The notes: generated by a model not told the origin, from the letters alone. Counted from the first letter of the stretch, positions 1 through 7,654 are shown. The stretch: 12,471 nucleotides of DNA from Bifidobacterium breve (GCA_945896935.1 CAMDER010000038.1:1-12471), one strand, 5' to 3'. A program made the numbers and translations.

Positions 1-245
1 TAACGAAAGGTTGACGAATTCACCAAGGTTCCGAGACGAATGGTTGAGGTTTCGCGGGCGATACCAGCCAAAGTGATCCAGGCATCGGACGGTCCAGGAA
101 GACCAGAAGTTTGATCGCCCATCTTCACGTAGTGATCACTGCGAAAGAAACCATCAAAGCCAAGTTTCTCGGCATGCTGTGCGACAGCAAGAAGGTCTTT
201 GTATAAAGCGCCTTGTTGGGGTTCGGTGAAGATACGAAGTTTCAT
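1..245 (-). CDS. LLM-class (luciferase-like) F420/flavin-dependent oxidoreductase, N-terminal part
   Basis: Only the first 81 codons are in the window; the gene runs off the left edge. The reverse strand reads an ATG at 245-243 and opens MKLRIFTEPQQGA, followed by AQHAEKLGFDGFFRSDHYVK, a GLPGPSDAWITLAGIAR segment and a TIRLGTLVNS segment. This order (beta-1, the 'AE.LGFD.FF.SDH' segment, then 'DAW..LAG.AR.T..IRLGTLV') is typical of the bacterial luciferase-like TIM-barrel family, whose actinobacterial members mostly use F420 and otherwise FMN. Substrate cannot be inferred and the cofactor is by family analogy. The gene lies head to head with the MFS transporter start, 45 bp apart. A TANNNT box ends 6 nt before the ATG and no Shine-Dalgarno sequence is seen, so a leaderless transcript is likely. 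Confidence 0.9.
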   Translation of the reverse strand, partial: MKLRIFTEPQQGALYKDLLAVAQHAEKLGFDGFFRSDHYVKMGDQTSGLPGPSDAWITLAGIARETSTIRLGTLVNSSTFR

Positions 246-251
246 ACGAGC

Positions 252-257
252 ACGCTA
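252..257 (-). promoter_or_regulatory. Candidate -10 box for a leaderless LLM oxidoreductase mRNA
   Basis: On the reverse strand TAGCGT fits TANNNT and is followed by exactly 6 nt (GCTCGT) and then the ATG, which puts the expected transcription start on the start codon itself. No recognisable -35 hexamer lies 17-18 bp upstream. The same geometry occurs at three other genes in this window. Confidence 0.5.
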
Positions 258-290
258 ACCATCACGTGTGAATCTGCGAGACTCAAACTT

Positions 291-1532
291 GTGGAAACCG
301 CTGCTATTCAAAAACGGACACTTCGAGTTTTAGTGATCGGGCAGTTAGCCGCGGCGGCAGCGCTTTCTTCGGCAGTTACTGTCGGCGCTTTCGTGATTCA
401 ACGAATTCTCGGACAATCAACTCCGTGGGGTGGTGCTGCAACTGCCACCGTGACAATTGGTACCGCTTTTATGTCTCAGTACCTGTCTCGCTTGATGAGT
501 CGACGAGGTCGTCAATATGGTTTGGCGCTTGGATATGGATTGGCAATCATCGGCGGTTGTATCGCCGGACTCGGAGCACAAATTAAGTCATTGCCCATTT
601 TCTTAGTGGGGCTCTTCATCTATGGCTCGGGGCAAGCTTCAAATTTAATGTCGCGTTATGCGGCGACCGATCTAGCAGAACCCGAACAGCGCGGCGAGGC
701 CATGAGTCGAATTTTGTTTGCCTCAACATTTGGTGCAGTGCTTGGACCAGTTCTTGTGTTACCGGCGCAAGCAGCGGGAGAGCATTGGTTTAACTGGGAC
801 AAGTACACCGGACCTTGGGTATTCTCTTCGGCGTTCTTTTTGTTTTCCCTTGTCAATGTTGCAGTGCGCCTCAAGCCCGATCCACTCTTTTTGGCTCGCG
901 AACTGCGCGGTGAAGCTGTTGGTGGAGTCGCGCCAATTCGCATACGCGAGGCCTTTCAACACGCCTTTGCATCATCGCACGGTCGCCAAGCGGTCTTTGC
1001 AATGATCATCTCGCAAATGACCATGGTTGCAGTGATGACGATGACTCCGGTGCATCTCAAGTTTCACGGTCAAGAATCAATCAGTTCGTATGTCGTGTCT
1101 TTGCATATCGCAGGGATGTATGCCTTTAGTCCGTGGATTGGTCGTTTCAGTGACCGCTCTGGGCAACTCAAAACCATTCAAATTGGGGCAATATTGTTGA
1201 CAGCCGCAACTGCTCTTGCTGCTTTGGCAGGAGATGCACACCTGTTGCTCTTCCCGGCGCTGTGGTTGCTCGGGATTGGCTGGAGTTTTGGGCTGATTGG
1301 TGGGTCGAGTTTGTTGATTAAGTCGGTATCAGACGAAGCACGAGTTTCAGTGCAGGGTGCCGCCGATATGGCGATGAGTTTTTGCGGCGGTATCGCCGGA
1401 TTCTCGAGTGGTTTCATTCGCAAGGCCGTGGGGTATCACGTACTCTCAACTGCGGCCTTGGTGCTTGTTCTGCTACTGGTTGTCTCTTCATCTTTGATGA
1501 AGGACAGTACGCGTCAGACCCAAGCCGCGTAA
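291..1532 (+). CDS. Major facilitator superfamily (MFS) transporter
   Basis: A 413-residue integral membrane protein with about 12 hydrophobic segments, the usual MFS size. The first helix begins near residue 13. An MFS motif-A-like loop (SRLMSRRGRQ) follows helix 2 at about residues 66-75, and a second copy (WIGRFSDRSGQLK) sits in the C-terminal half. A long polar central loop, residues about 200-230, separates the two six-helix bundles. The open frame extends back to 213 over the neighbouring oxidoreductase start, but the GTG at 291 gives a normal short cytoplasmic N-terminus and is preferred; the Shine-Dalgarno match there is poor. The family exports or imports small molecules by proton coupling; the substrate is unknown. 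The ATDLAEPEQRGEAMSR loop resembles drug or metabolite exporters, but this is only an impression. It lies head to head with the LLM oxidoreductase and 43 bp upstream of the VOC gene. Confidence 0.92.
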   Translation: METAAIQKRTLRVLVIGQLAAAAALSSAVTVGAFVIQRILGQSTPWGGAATATVTIGTAFMSQYLSRLMSRRGRQYGLALGYGLAIIGGCIAGLGAQIKSLPIFLVGLFIYGSGQASNLMSRYAATDLAEPEQRGEAMSRILFASTFGAVLGPVLVLPAQAAGEHWFNWDKYTGPWVFSSAFFLFSLVNVAVRLKPDPLFLARELRGEAVGGVAPIRIREAFQHAFASSHGRQAVFAMIISQMTMVAVMTMTPVHLKFHGQESISSYVVSLHIAGMYAFSPWIGRFSDRSGQLKTIQIGAILLTAATALAALAGDAHLLLFPALWLLGIGWSFGLIGGSSLLIKSVSDEARVSVQGAADMAMSFCGGIAGFSSGFIRKAVGYHVLSTAALVLVLLLVVSSSLMKDSTRQTQAA

Positions 1533-1560
1533 ATGTGAGATTATTTCTTTGTCGATAGCT

Positions 1561-1566
1561 GAAGGG
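1561..1566 (+). promoter_or_regulatory. Shine-Dalgarno sequence deciding the VOC start
   Basis: GAAGGG lies 9 nt before the ATG at 1576. It favours that ATG over the in-frame TTG at 1549, which has no comparable site upstream. Confidence 0.55.
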
Positions 1567-1575
1567 AAATCAAAA

Positions 1576-2124
1576 ATGGCTGCACTCGGAGTTCCGTATC
1601 CAATCTTTCAACAGGCCTACTTTGTCAACGACATCGAAAAGTCGATCAAGTACTGGTACGACACTTACGGCGCTGGGCCATTCTCAGTGACTGAACATCA
1701 TCGGTGCGATGAGTTCACCTATCGCGGTACAAAACAAGAAGCAGACGTTTCGTATGCTTTCGGCTACTTGGGTGACACCATGATCCAGTTCATTAAGCAG
1801 CACGACGAAACGCCGTCGATTTATCGCGAGATGTATCAGGATGGTCAAGAGGGTTATCACCATTGCGCATACTTGGTGACTGACTTTCAGGCTGAACGTC
1901 AACGCTTGATTGATCTAGGGCTCGAACCAGCATGTGAGTTGTACGCCGATGGCGTTAATGCGTCATATTTTGATACTCGCCACATCAATGGTGGATTTAC
2001 TGAGATTCATGGCGACCCACCGCATATTTTGCAAGTGTTCGCCCAATGGCGACGGGCCCATGAAATTCATCGACCCGGTGATTCGCTGATCTGGCGTCGC
2101 AAGACTGGTCAACGAGCCTCGTAA
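1576..2124 (+). CDS. VOC family (glyoxalase/methylmalonyl-CoA-epimerase-like) protein
   Basis: A 182-residue protein with two beta-alpha-beta-beta-beta modules of the vicinal oxygen chelate fold. The first module opens with PIFQQAYFVNDIEKSIKYW; the second contains YHHCAYLVTDF, the usual 'HH.A..V.D' second metal-binding strand. Likely metal ligands are Q12 or Q13, Q71, H95 or H96 and E143 (FTEIHGDP). Size and motif layout resemble the glyoxalase_4/methylmalonyl-CoA epimerase branch, but substrate residues cannot be assigned; isomerase, lyase or dioxygenase activity are all possible in this superfamily. The start at 1576 is chosen because GAAGGG precedes it. The gene follows the MFS gene in the same direction after 43 bp, so co-transcription is possible. 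It converges with the TetR gene, with 9 bp between the stops. Confidence 0.87.
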   Translation: MAALGVPYPIFQQAYFVNDIEKSIKYWYDTYGAGPFSVTEHHRCDEFTYRGTKQEADVSYAFGYLGDTMIQFIKQHDETPSIYREMYQDGQEGYHHCAYLVTDFQAERQRLIDLGLEPACELYADGVNASYFDTRHINGGFTEIHGDPPHILQVFAQWRRAHEIHRPGDSLIWRRKTGQRAS

Positions 2125-2133
2125 ATTTTGTGG

Positions 2134-2751
2134 CTAGACCCAGCCGACTTGCTTTTCAACTTCATTAGCGTTGCCGTATTCGAACAACATCAGTAGTTGG
2201 ATGTCGTCTAGTTGCTCTTTGGTAACTTCGACAAATGGGATCACTGTGTGCTGCGCATACGAAAGTGCGTAGGTTTTCATGGCGATGGTGAACGCCATGC
2301 GTTCGCTGATGCCGGTCTTTTGATAGTTGTGTGCCATGGCCTGCAAGATGCGTAGTGAATCTTGGCGCACGACCGTGTCATCGGTCATCACTTCAATTAA
2401 TTCGGAAATGATAATGAATCGTTTGCGAATCAGTACGTGGGTCGGTGCTCCAATGATCACGGCGTTGATCACCGGGTTATCCGAAAGGTCTTCTCGAGGT
2501 TCTTGCAACATGGCGATGATCTGATCGGCCAGTTTCGAAGTTGCTGCGAGAAGAAGGTCTTTACGAAAACCGAAATAGCGCTTGATGAGTACATTGCCTG
2601 ATCCGAGATCGGCCTCAGCGGCGATCTTGCCCACAGTCATCTCACTCATGAGACCTTGACCAGCGAGTTTGATCGTCGCGTCTATGAGTCGCAAAGAAGC
2701 CTCATCTTGGCTGACGCGGTGCTTGCCGTTAGATTTTTTGATCTCTCCCAC
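2134..2751 (-). CDS. TetR/AcrR family transcriptional regulator
   Basis: A 205-residue protein with a TetR-type DNA-binding domain in the first 70 residues. The helix-turn-helix lies at about residues 38-60 (TVGKIAAEADLGSGNVLIKR), followed by YFGFRKDLLLAA, where 'YF..K..LL' marks the start of helix 4. The remaining 130 or so residues are helical and variable, as expected for the ligand-binding and dimerisation part. Members usually repress nearby genes until a small ligand binds. The target is unknown; candidates are its own promoter, the adjacent small-protein gene that diverges from it, or the convergent VOC gene. The start is GTG at 2751, with TANNNT ending 6 nt upstream and no Shine-Dalgarno sequence, suggesting a leaderless mRNA. 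The gene ends with a Val codon GTC followed by TAG. Confidence 0.9.
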   Translation of the reverse strand: MGEIKKSNGKHRVSQDEASLRLIDATIKLAGQGLMSEMTVGKIAAEADLGSGNVLIKRYFGFRKDLLLAATSKLADQIIAMLQEPREDLSDNPVINAVIIGAPTHVLIRKRFIIISELIEVMTDDTVVRQDSLRILQAMAHNYQKTGISERMAFTIAMKTYALSYAQHTVIPFVEVTKEQLDDIQLLMLFEYGNANEVEKQVGWV

Positions 2752-2757
2752 ACGGTG

Positions 2758-2763
2758 AATTTA
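2758..2763 (-). promoter_or_regulatory. Candidate -10 box for a leaderless TetR mRNA
   Basis: TAAATT on the reverse strand is followed by exactly 6 nt (CACCGT with its preceding T in place) and then the GTG start. A second TAAATT copy lies about 11 bp further upstream. No clear -35 element is seen. Confidence 0.5.
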
Positions 2764-2868
2764 CTTTGAATTTATGACGAATTGGGGTCAGAGGGCAGAT
2801 GTAGTGTGTTTGGAAGCAGTAATTATCTGAAGGTAATTTCACTAAAACCTCAATCGATTGGAACGGTC

Positions 2869-2970
2869 ATGGCCAATAAAGAACAAAAGGCAAAGCCCAG
2901 CGGTAAGCGTGAGCCGCAGTTGACTCTGAAAGAGAAGCGGGCCAAGAAGGCTGAAAAAAAGAAGAGCTGA
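2869..2970 (+). CDS. Small lysine-rich basic protein (33 residues), function unknown
   Basis: The ATG at 2869 opens MANKEQKAKPSGKREPQLTL, followed by KEKRAKKAEKKKS and TGA. The peptide has 11 Lys, 2 Arg and 4 Glu in 33 residues, so it is strongly positive, and it has no hydrophobic segment. The C-terminal half (KEKRAKKAEKKK) would form a charged helix. The composition suggests binding to nucleic acid or the ribosome, but that is inference. Tiny proteins with an 'LKEKRAKK'-like core are, as far as I recall, annotated as hypothetical in other actinobacteria; I cannot confirm that here. The frame continues 29 codons upstream, but those residues lack the compositional bias, so the ATG is the preferred start. 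Only a weak GGA lies about 7 nt before it. The stop codon directly touches the stop of the convergent permease gene. Confidence 0.6.
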   Translation: MANKEQKAKPSGKREPQLTLKEKRAKKAEKKKS

Positions 2971-4944
2971 TTAGACCCTGGCAGATCGGCTGAAACGTCG
3001 TCGGCCGCGCTGGAATGCACCAGCAATGCCCTCGGGGTTTTGTACCGCGGTAATCACTAATCCGGCGGCTCCCACTAACACTTGCCAACGACCGAAGTCG
3101 ACCCCAAGTGAAGCCCAGCCTCTGTTGATGAGTTTGAAACCAATCCCATCTGCTGCGAGGAAACCAGCAATGAGGGCTCCAGTGACGCTGCTGATGCCGC
3201 CTAGATATGTAAAAGCCAACAATGTCAGTGACGCAAAGAAACTGAACGAAATATCTGAGATCGAACCAAATCGGTAGGCGATCATTGAACCCATCAGTCC
3301 GGCAATGAACGAACTGATTCCGAAGGCTAATAATTTCGTCGTGGCTGTATTGATGGCGATGCCAGCCGCTGCTCGTTCATTGGAACGCACAGCCAACATT
3401 CTTCGACCTGTTCCGCTTCGACGCAGATTGGCGACCATGAGTGCAATGAGCGCCACAACAACGGTGACGAGAATGCCGAACACTGGTCGATAGGGATCAT
3501 CGGCGCTGCGAAGTCCGAGATTGATTCCAAAAAGATGTGGGTTTCGGACTTTTGCGCCTCCCGTTGAAACGTCACCGACAAACACAGAGTTTTTAAACAA
3601 GAACTCTTGGATGGCGATACTGCCAGCGAGCGTGACAATGGCCAAGTTGACCCCACGTACCCGTAAGGCGGGGATACCCACCAAGATTCCGAACCCAGTT
3701 GCTACTAACGCCGCGAGAACTGGGGCAATGGGAAAAGGAATTCCGCTACGTTCGGTGATCCGTGAAAGCGTGAAGCCAGCAACTCCAGCGATTGCCATTT
3801 GCGCGAGCGAAATCTGACCCATGTATCCCGTCAGGACGACGAGCGACAGGGCGAGCCCACAAAAGATCACCGACGTCAATAATGCAAGCCCCCATCCATC
3901 GGGTAAAACGATGAAGAGAGCAGATACGAACACCAGACCGAGGATGGCCGATTTTGGTTCGACGTTTCCAGAAAAAACTGTCGGCATCTTTCCGAGATCA
4001 AGCGCACCTCGAGTCGGAATGCGTTTACCGACGGCGATCATTGCCACGACGATTGCCACAAAGACCAAACCATCGCGTAGACCACTCTTAGGTAACCACG
4101 TGAGATCTTGTTGGAGGGGAGTGAGCATTGATTGGAACATGCCAATGGCAAGGCCCGTGGCAATTGTCCAGCCGAAGGAAACGAAGCGGCCAACGAGAGC
4201 GGCACCGAGAGCAGGTACTAACAGTTGAGTGAATAACATCGGGGACAACTGGAAAAGCGGCGCTGCAATGACACCGACGACTCCAGCGATCACAGATGAA
4301 ATGACCCATGTGACAAGCGCCAATCGGTCTGGTGAAAAACCCAATAGAAGCGCACCTTTTTCAGATTCTGAGGCTGCTCGGATGGCGAGTCCGGCACGAG
4401 TGAATCGCGAGAGAAACCACAGCACGATTCCCAGAGTGACAGCGATACCCGTTAGCCATAGTGCATCAATAGCAAGCAGGATTTCATCTGAAATCTTGAT
4501 CACGCCACTCGGAAGAACTTTGTCAAGATTGATCGGCGAACCGTTGAAGCGGACACCGATCATGCCTTGCAGAATGAGCAAGATGCCCACACTGGCGACA
4601 ACTTTGGCTAAGACTGGTGCGGAGCGCAGAATGCGAAAGACAAATAAATAACTGATGATTCCGAGAAGTGCCGCGGTGGCGAGTGTGAGGATCAGTGATG
4701 AGACGACGGTCATCTGCACACCGTCGCCAAAGGTGATATCGCGCCAAGGACCAGGAATCATAAGCGGATAGCGGGCATTGGCGCGCAGGTCATAATAGAC
4801 ATATGCGCACCATGCGCTCAGACCTCCGAAGCCAAAATTGACGAGCCCTGAACCGCGTGACGTGACGACTAAACCTGTTGCGATGATGGCGTAGGTTGCC
4901 CCCGCCCCGAGACCAGCGATGAGAGCAGCGAGATAAGCAGTCAT
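2971..4944 (-). CDS. Fused LivH-LivM branched-chain amino acid-type ABC transporter permease
   Basis: A 657-residue membrane protein, about twice the size of LivH or LivM. Residues 1 to about 310 are LivH-like: GLVNFGFGGLSAWCAY at 33-48 and FTRAGLAIRAASESEKGALL at 181-200. Residues about 330-657 are LivM-like: LTGYMGQISLAQMAIAG at 371-387, ALRVRGVNLAIVTLAG at 426-441, RRSGTGRRMLAVRSNERAAA at 508-527, and a NPEGIAG end at 636-642. The polar stretch at 308-331 is the joining linker. Both halves carry the conserved 'R.G...A.R..E..A...G' loop that contacts the ATPase, so one polypeptide would supply the complete channel. It lies 10 bp downstream of the binding-protein gene with no clear ribosome site, so translational coupling is likely. 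No LivG or LivF ATPase gene is present in the window. Substrate could be Leu/Ile/Val, other amino acids, amides or urea. Confidence 0.93.
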   Translation of the reverse strand: MTAYLAALIAGLGAGATYAIIATGLVVTSRGSGLVNFGFGGLSAWCAYVYYDLRANARYPLMIPGPWRDITFGDGVQMTVVSSLILTLATAALLGIISYLFVFRILRSAPVLAKVVASVGILLILQGMIGVRFNGSPINLDKVLPSGVIKISDEILLAIDALWLTGIAVTLGIVLWFLSRFTRAGLAIRAASESEKGALLLGFSPDRLALVTWVISSVIAGVVGVIAAPLFQLSPMLFTQLLVPALGAALVGRFVSFGWTIATGLAIGMFQSMLTPLQQDLTWLPKSGLRDGLVFVAIVVAMIAVGKRIPTRGALDLGKMPTVFSGNVEPKSAILGLVFVSALFIVLPDGWGLALLTSVIFCGLALSLVVLTGYMGQISLAQMAIAGVAGFTLSRITERSGIPFPIAPVLAALVATGFGILVGIPALRVRGVNLAIVTLAGSIAIQEFLFKNSVFVGDVSTGGAKVRNPHLFGINLGLRSADDPYRPVFGILVTVVVALIALMVANLRRSGTGRRMLAVRSNERAAAGIAINTATTKLLAFGISSFIAGLMGSMIAYRFGSISDISFSFFASLTLLAFTYLGGISSVTGALIAGFLAADGIGFKLINRGWASLGVDFGRWQVLVGAAGLVITAVQNPEGIAGAFQRGRRRFSRSARV

Positions 4945-4954
4945 CGCTTGTGAA

Positions 4955-6235
4955 CTACAGGTCTAAGACATCGAGGGCAGAGATATTTTCGCCTCCGAAG
5001 GCTGGTTCAGCACCATTCTCGGTATAGACCGCGAATGGTATGGCAAAAGAGCAAACGGCCGACAGCGAAGGGACTGTTCCGCATTGCAATTCTGCATCCG
5101 AGCCCCACAAGGTTCCTTTTCCTTGTCGGAACGAATCAGTGATTGCTGTTCCAGTGACCGTTGGTCCAATATTGTTTGCGACTTTCCAAATGGAGAGTGT
5201 CTGAATCCAGCCGAGAGTAGTGAACCCGAATACATCAACATCCTCGGGTGCTTTATTGACAACCTCGGACACGTATTGACGCATGAGATCTGTGTCGGCA
5301 CTTTCGACCCCACCTTGTGAGCCAGCGAAGTACCACCCTTGAGCAGCATCACCGACAGCGCTGATCACCGTGTCCGCGAGGCAGGCGGTGTTAGTGAATG
5401 CCGGGACCTCAACCTGTAACTCAACTCGAGCGCGCATCAGAGCCACGCAACCTGATTGTCCGTACATCGAGACAATTGCTTCAGGGTTAGTGGCAGCAGC
5501 TTGCTGCATGAGCAAGCGATATCCGGCATCGGTTTCGGTTTCGCCTCCCTTGATGACGACTGCGGTAGCACCAGCGAATGCCAAGGCTGGCTCAAGTGTT
5601 GCCAGAGCGGAAAGAGTCGCTGGTGAGTCATTAGCGATAATCGCTACCCTTTTTAATCCGAGATATTTCGGATTTGTAATCGCGTTAGCAGTGGAACCTT
5701 GGACCACGAGGTTGCCAGCGGTGATGTAGACGGCGTCAGCGGTGTAATCACTGGGAAGAATTGGCACGGCACCGATGACGGGAATACCGGCAGCGTTGAA
5801 AGTTCCGTAATCAACGAAGATGTCCAAACCGATCATCGCCAAGTCAACTTTTTTTGCCGCCAGTTCTTGGGCGCAGGCCTGTGAGGATTCGGGGCTGCCA
5901 ACAGAAATACAGATTTCTAATTCAATGGGGCGTCCGGCAAAGCCACCTAACTCGGCGTTGATGTAATTGGCAGCGGCTCGAAATGCATTGGTGAAATCAG
6001 GGAAGTCAGCAGCCGGAGAGCCTTCTGTGTTGACAACGCCAATGACAAAGGGCTCGCCCGTTGGGAGAGGGATTGTCGAATCTTGGGTTGGGGTCGTGAC
6101 ATCGGTGGTCACAACGTTCTCCGTGGAATCAGGAATGCTTGTTGTCGTCTTTGACTCGGTGCAGGCGATGGCTAAAAACCCACTCAGGACCACAGCTAAC
6201 ACTGGCAACGTTTTACGGCACAATTTCATTTTCAT
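4955..6235 (-). CDS. Liv-type ABC transporter substrate-binding lipoprotein
   Basis: A 426-residue exported protein. Residues 1-24 form a signal peptide (basic MKMKLCRK, then a hydrophobic core) ending at LAIAC, so C25 is the probable lipidated cysteine. The lipobox is imperfect, with Ala rather than Leu at -3. A Thr/Ser-rich tether follows to about residue 62, then a type-1 periplasmic binding fold starting GEPFVIGVVNTEGSPAADFP, with ELGGFAGRPIELEICI, as in the Peripla_BP_6/LivJ-LivK family. It would capture the solute outside the membrane and deliver it to the fused permease encoded next. The open frame continues 32 codons upstream of 6235, but those lack signal-peptide character. AGGGGG precedes the chosen ATG by 3 nt; the ATG two codons later at 6229 has better spacing (9 nt) and is an equally good start. 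The ligand is not identifiable. Confidence 0.92.
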   Translation of the reverse strand: MKMKLCRKTLPVLAVVLSGFLAIACTESKTTTSIPDSTENVVTTDVTTPTQDSTIPLPTGEPFVIGVVNTEGSPAADFPDFTNAFRAAANYINAELGGFAGRPIELEICISVGSPESSQACAQELAAKKVDLAMIGLDIFVDYGTFNAAGIPVIGAVPILPSDYTADAVYITAGNLVVQGSTANAITNPKYLGLKRVAIIANDSPATLSALATLEPALAFAGATAVVIKGGETETDAGYRLLMQQAAATNPEAIVSMYGQSGCVALMRARVELQVEVPAFTNTACLADTVISAVGDAAQGWYFAGSQGGVESADTDLMRQYVSEVVNKAPEDVDVFGFTTLGWIQTLSIWKVANNIGPTVTGTAITDSFRQGKGTLWGSDAELQCGTVPSLSAVCSFAIPFAVYTENGAEPAFGGENISALDVLDL

Positions 6236-6238
6236 CTT

Positions 6239-6244
6239 CCCCCT
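6239..6244 (-). promoter_or_regulatory. Shine-Dalgarno sequence of the binding-protein gene
   Basis: AGGGGG on the reverse strand lies 3 nt before the ATG at 6235 and 9 nt before the ATG at 6229. It rules out the upstream extension of the frame and slightly favours 6229. Confidence 0.6.
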
Positions 6245-6259
6245 GACATGAACCTTAGC

Positions 6260-6329
6260 GCCCCAAAAAATGGGCCTGAGAACCCCGCATGCTGGGCTAT
6301 CTCGCGCCCGAAGGAGTGAGCTTTGGGGC
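6260..6329 (-). promoter_or_regulatory. Candidate structured leader of the binding-protein mRNA
   Basis: In the 183-bp divergent gap, GCCCCAAA (6260-6267) and TTTGGGGC (6322-6329) are perfect inverted copies, able to form an 8-bp outer stem. Within the loop, GGGC (6294-6297) and GCCC (6306-6309) can form a small inner hairpin. The 9-mer AAATGGGCC is also repeated directly at 6268-6276 and 6330-6338. The CCCC of the distal arm could pair instead with the GGGGG of the ribosome site at 6239-6243. It could equally be a DNA-level regulatory site for either divergent gene. It matches no riboswitch class I recognise. Confidence 0.3.
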
Positions 6330-6418
6330 AAATGGGCCGGTCAGCGAAACCCTTGTTCGCGTAGGCTGTCAAGGTCGTTGTGAAAGCCACGTCGTGATCC
6401 CCCGAGAAAGCCACCGCC

Positions 6419-7645
6419 ATGCCCAACGAAATCCATCAATCTGACAAATTGGCCGATGTCTTATATGACATTCGTGGTCCGGTACTTGATGAGGCCAAGC
6501 GACTCGAGGCGGCTGGTCAGCGCATCATCAAGCTGAATATTGGTAACCCGCACCCTTTCGGTTTTGAGACACCAGCCGAGATCTTGGTTGAAGTCTCTCG
6601 TAGCTTGCAGGCATCGCAGGGTTACAGCGATTCGCAAGGTATTACTGCGGCGCGTACTGCCATCGTGCAGCACTATCAAAACCAAGGCATCGACATCACC
6701 AACATCGATGATGTCTGGTTGGGTAATGGAGTCAGTGAACTCATTCAGTTATCGCTCAATGCGTTGCTCAATGAGGGCGATGAAGTTTTGATTCCCGCCC
6801 CCGATTATCCGTTATGGACTGCGTCAACAACTTTGGCTGGCGGCTCTCCTGTTCATTACCTCTGCGATGAAGAGAACGGGTGGAATCCTGATATCGCCGA
6901 TATCGAAAGCAAAATCACCACCCGCACAAAAGCGATTGTTGTCATCAACCCAAATAACCCAACGGGTGCTGTTTATAGCCGCGAGATTTTGCGCAAGATT
7001 GCCGACCTGGCCATTGAACATAATCTCATCGTGTACGCCGACGAAATTTACGACAAGATTTTGTACGACGACGCTGTGCACCACACGTTTGCCGAAGTTG
7101 CGCCCGATGTCTTCACCATTACTTTCAACGGATTGTCAAAGGCCTATCGCTTAGCCGGTTTCCGTTCGGGCTGGATGGTCATGACGGGCCCGCGTAAGCA
7201 CGCTGCGAGTTACATCGAAGGCGTACAAATGTTGACGAACATGCGTCTCTGCGCCAATGTTCCGGGGCAACATGCCATTCAGACCGCGCTTGGTGGACGT
7301 CAAAGTATTAAAGACCTCATCTTGCCTGGTGGACGTTTGCTCGAACAGCGCGACGCGGCCATTCAGGCCTTGCATGAAATTCCGGGTGTCACCTGTGTCG
7401 TACCTAAGGGAGCGTTGTATGTGTTTCCGAAACTCGACCCCGAGATGTATCCCATTGCTGACGACCGTCGATTTGTTCTTGACTTCTTGCGCGCCGAACA
7501 CGTACTTGTTGTCCAAGGAACTGGTTTCAACTGGCCGCGTCCCGATCACTTACGTATCGTCACGTTGCCGTGGGCGAAAGATCTCACCGAAGCGATTGGT
7601 CGCTTGGGTCGATTCTTGTCGACCTATCAACCGCCCAAAGACTGA
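6419..7645 (+). CDS. alaA: AlaA-type PLP-dependent glutamate-pyruvate aminotransferase
   Basis: A 408-residue fold-type I aminotransferase. It transfers the amino group of glutamate to pyruvate, giving alanine and 2-oxoglutarate, in the cytosol. It matches E. coli AlaA (about 405 residues) along its whole length from memory: YDIRGPVLDEAKRLE near the N-terminus, LNIGNPHPFGF, APDYPLWTA, NPNNPTGAVYS, ADEIYDKILYDD, TFNGLSKAYRLAGFR, ANVPGQHAIQTALGG and DHLRIVTLP. Key residues: N180 and D208 (cofactor ring), Y211 (phenolic oxygen), K241 (Schiff base) and R379 (substrate carboxylate). It starts at an ATG with only a weak GAGAAAG upstream. It diverges from the Liv-type transport operon across a 183-bp gap, which suggests a shared role in amino-acid uptake and use, and converges with the next gene with 9 bp between stops. 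Activity on other amino acids is possible. Confidence 0.95.
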   Translation: MPNEIHQSDKLADVLYDIRGPVLDEAKRLEAAGQRIIKLNIGNPHPFGFETPAEILVEVSRSLQASQGYSDSQGITAARTAIVQHYQNQGIDITNIDDVWLGNGVSELIQLSLNALLNEGDEVLIPAPDYPLWTASTTLAGGSPVHYLCDEENGWNPDIADIESKITTRTKAIVVINPNNPTGAVYSREILRKIADLAIEHNLIVYADEIYDKILYDDAVHHTFAEVAPDVFTITFNGLSKAYRLAGFRSGWMVMTGPRKHAASYIEGVQMLTNMRLCANVPGQHAIQTALGGRQSIKDLILPGGRLLEQRDAAIQALHEIPGVTCVVPKGALYVFPKLDPEMYPIADDRRFVLDFLRAEHVLVVQGTGFNWPRPDHLRIVTLPWAKDLTEAIGRLGRFLSTYQPPKD

Positions 7646-7654
7646 ACGCGTTGC

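Noticed and set aside
262..271. TCAC-GT-GTGA inverted repeat between the LLM and MFS starts
   Set aside because: Arms are only 4 bp and no regulator is adjacent; it is too short to call an operator.
213..290. Upstream extension of the MFS frame from TTG 213
   Set aside because: It overlaps the start region of the divergent LLM gene and adds a polar segment not expected in an MFS N-terminus. The GTG at 291 is the better start.
6367..6372. Perfect TTGACA on the minus strand in the Liv/alaA gap
   Set aside because: No TANNNT box lies 16-18 bp downstream (the text there is TTTCGC/TTCGCT), so it cannot be called a promoter from sequence alone.
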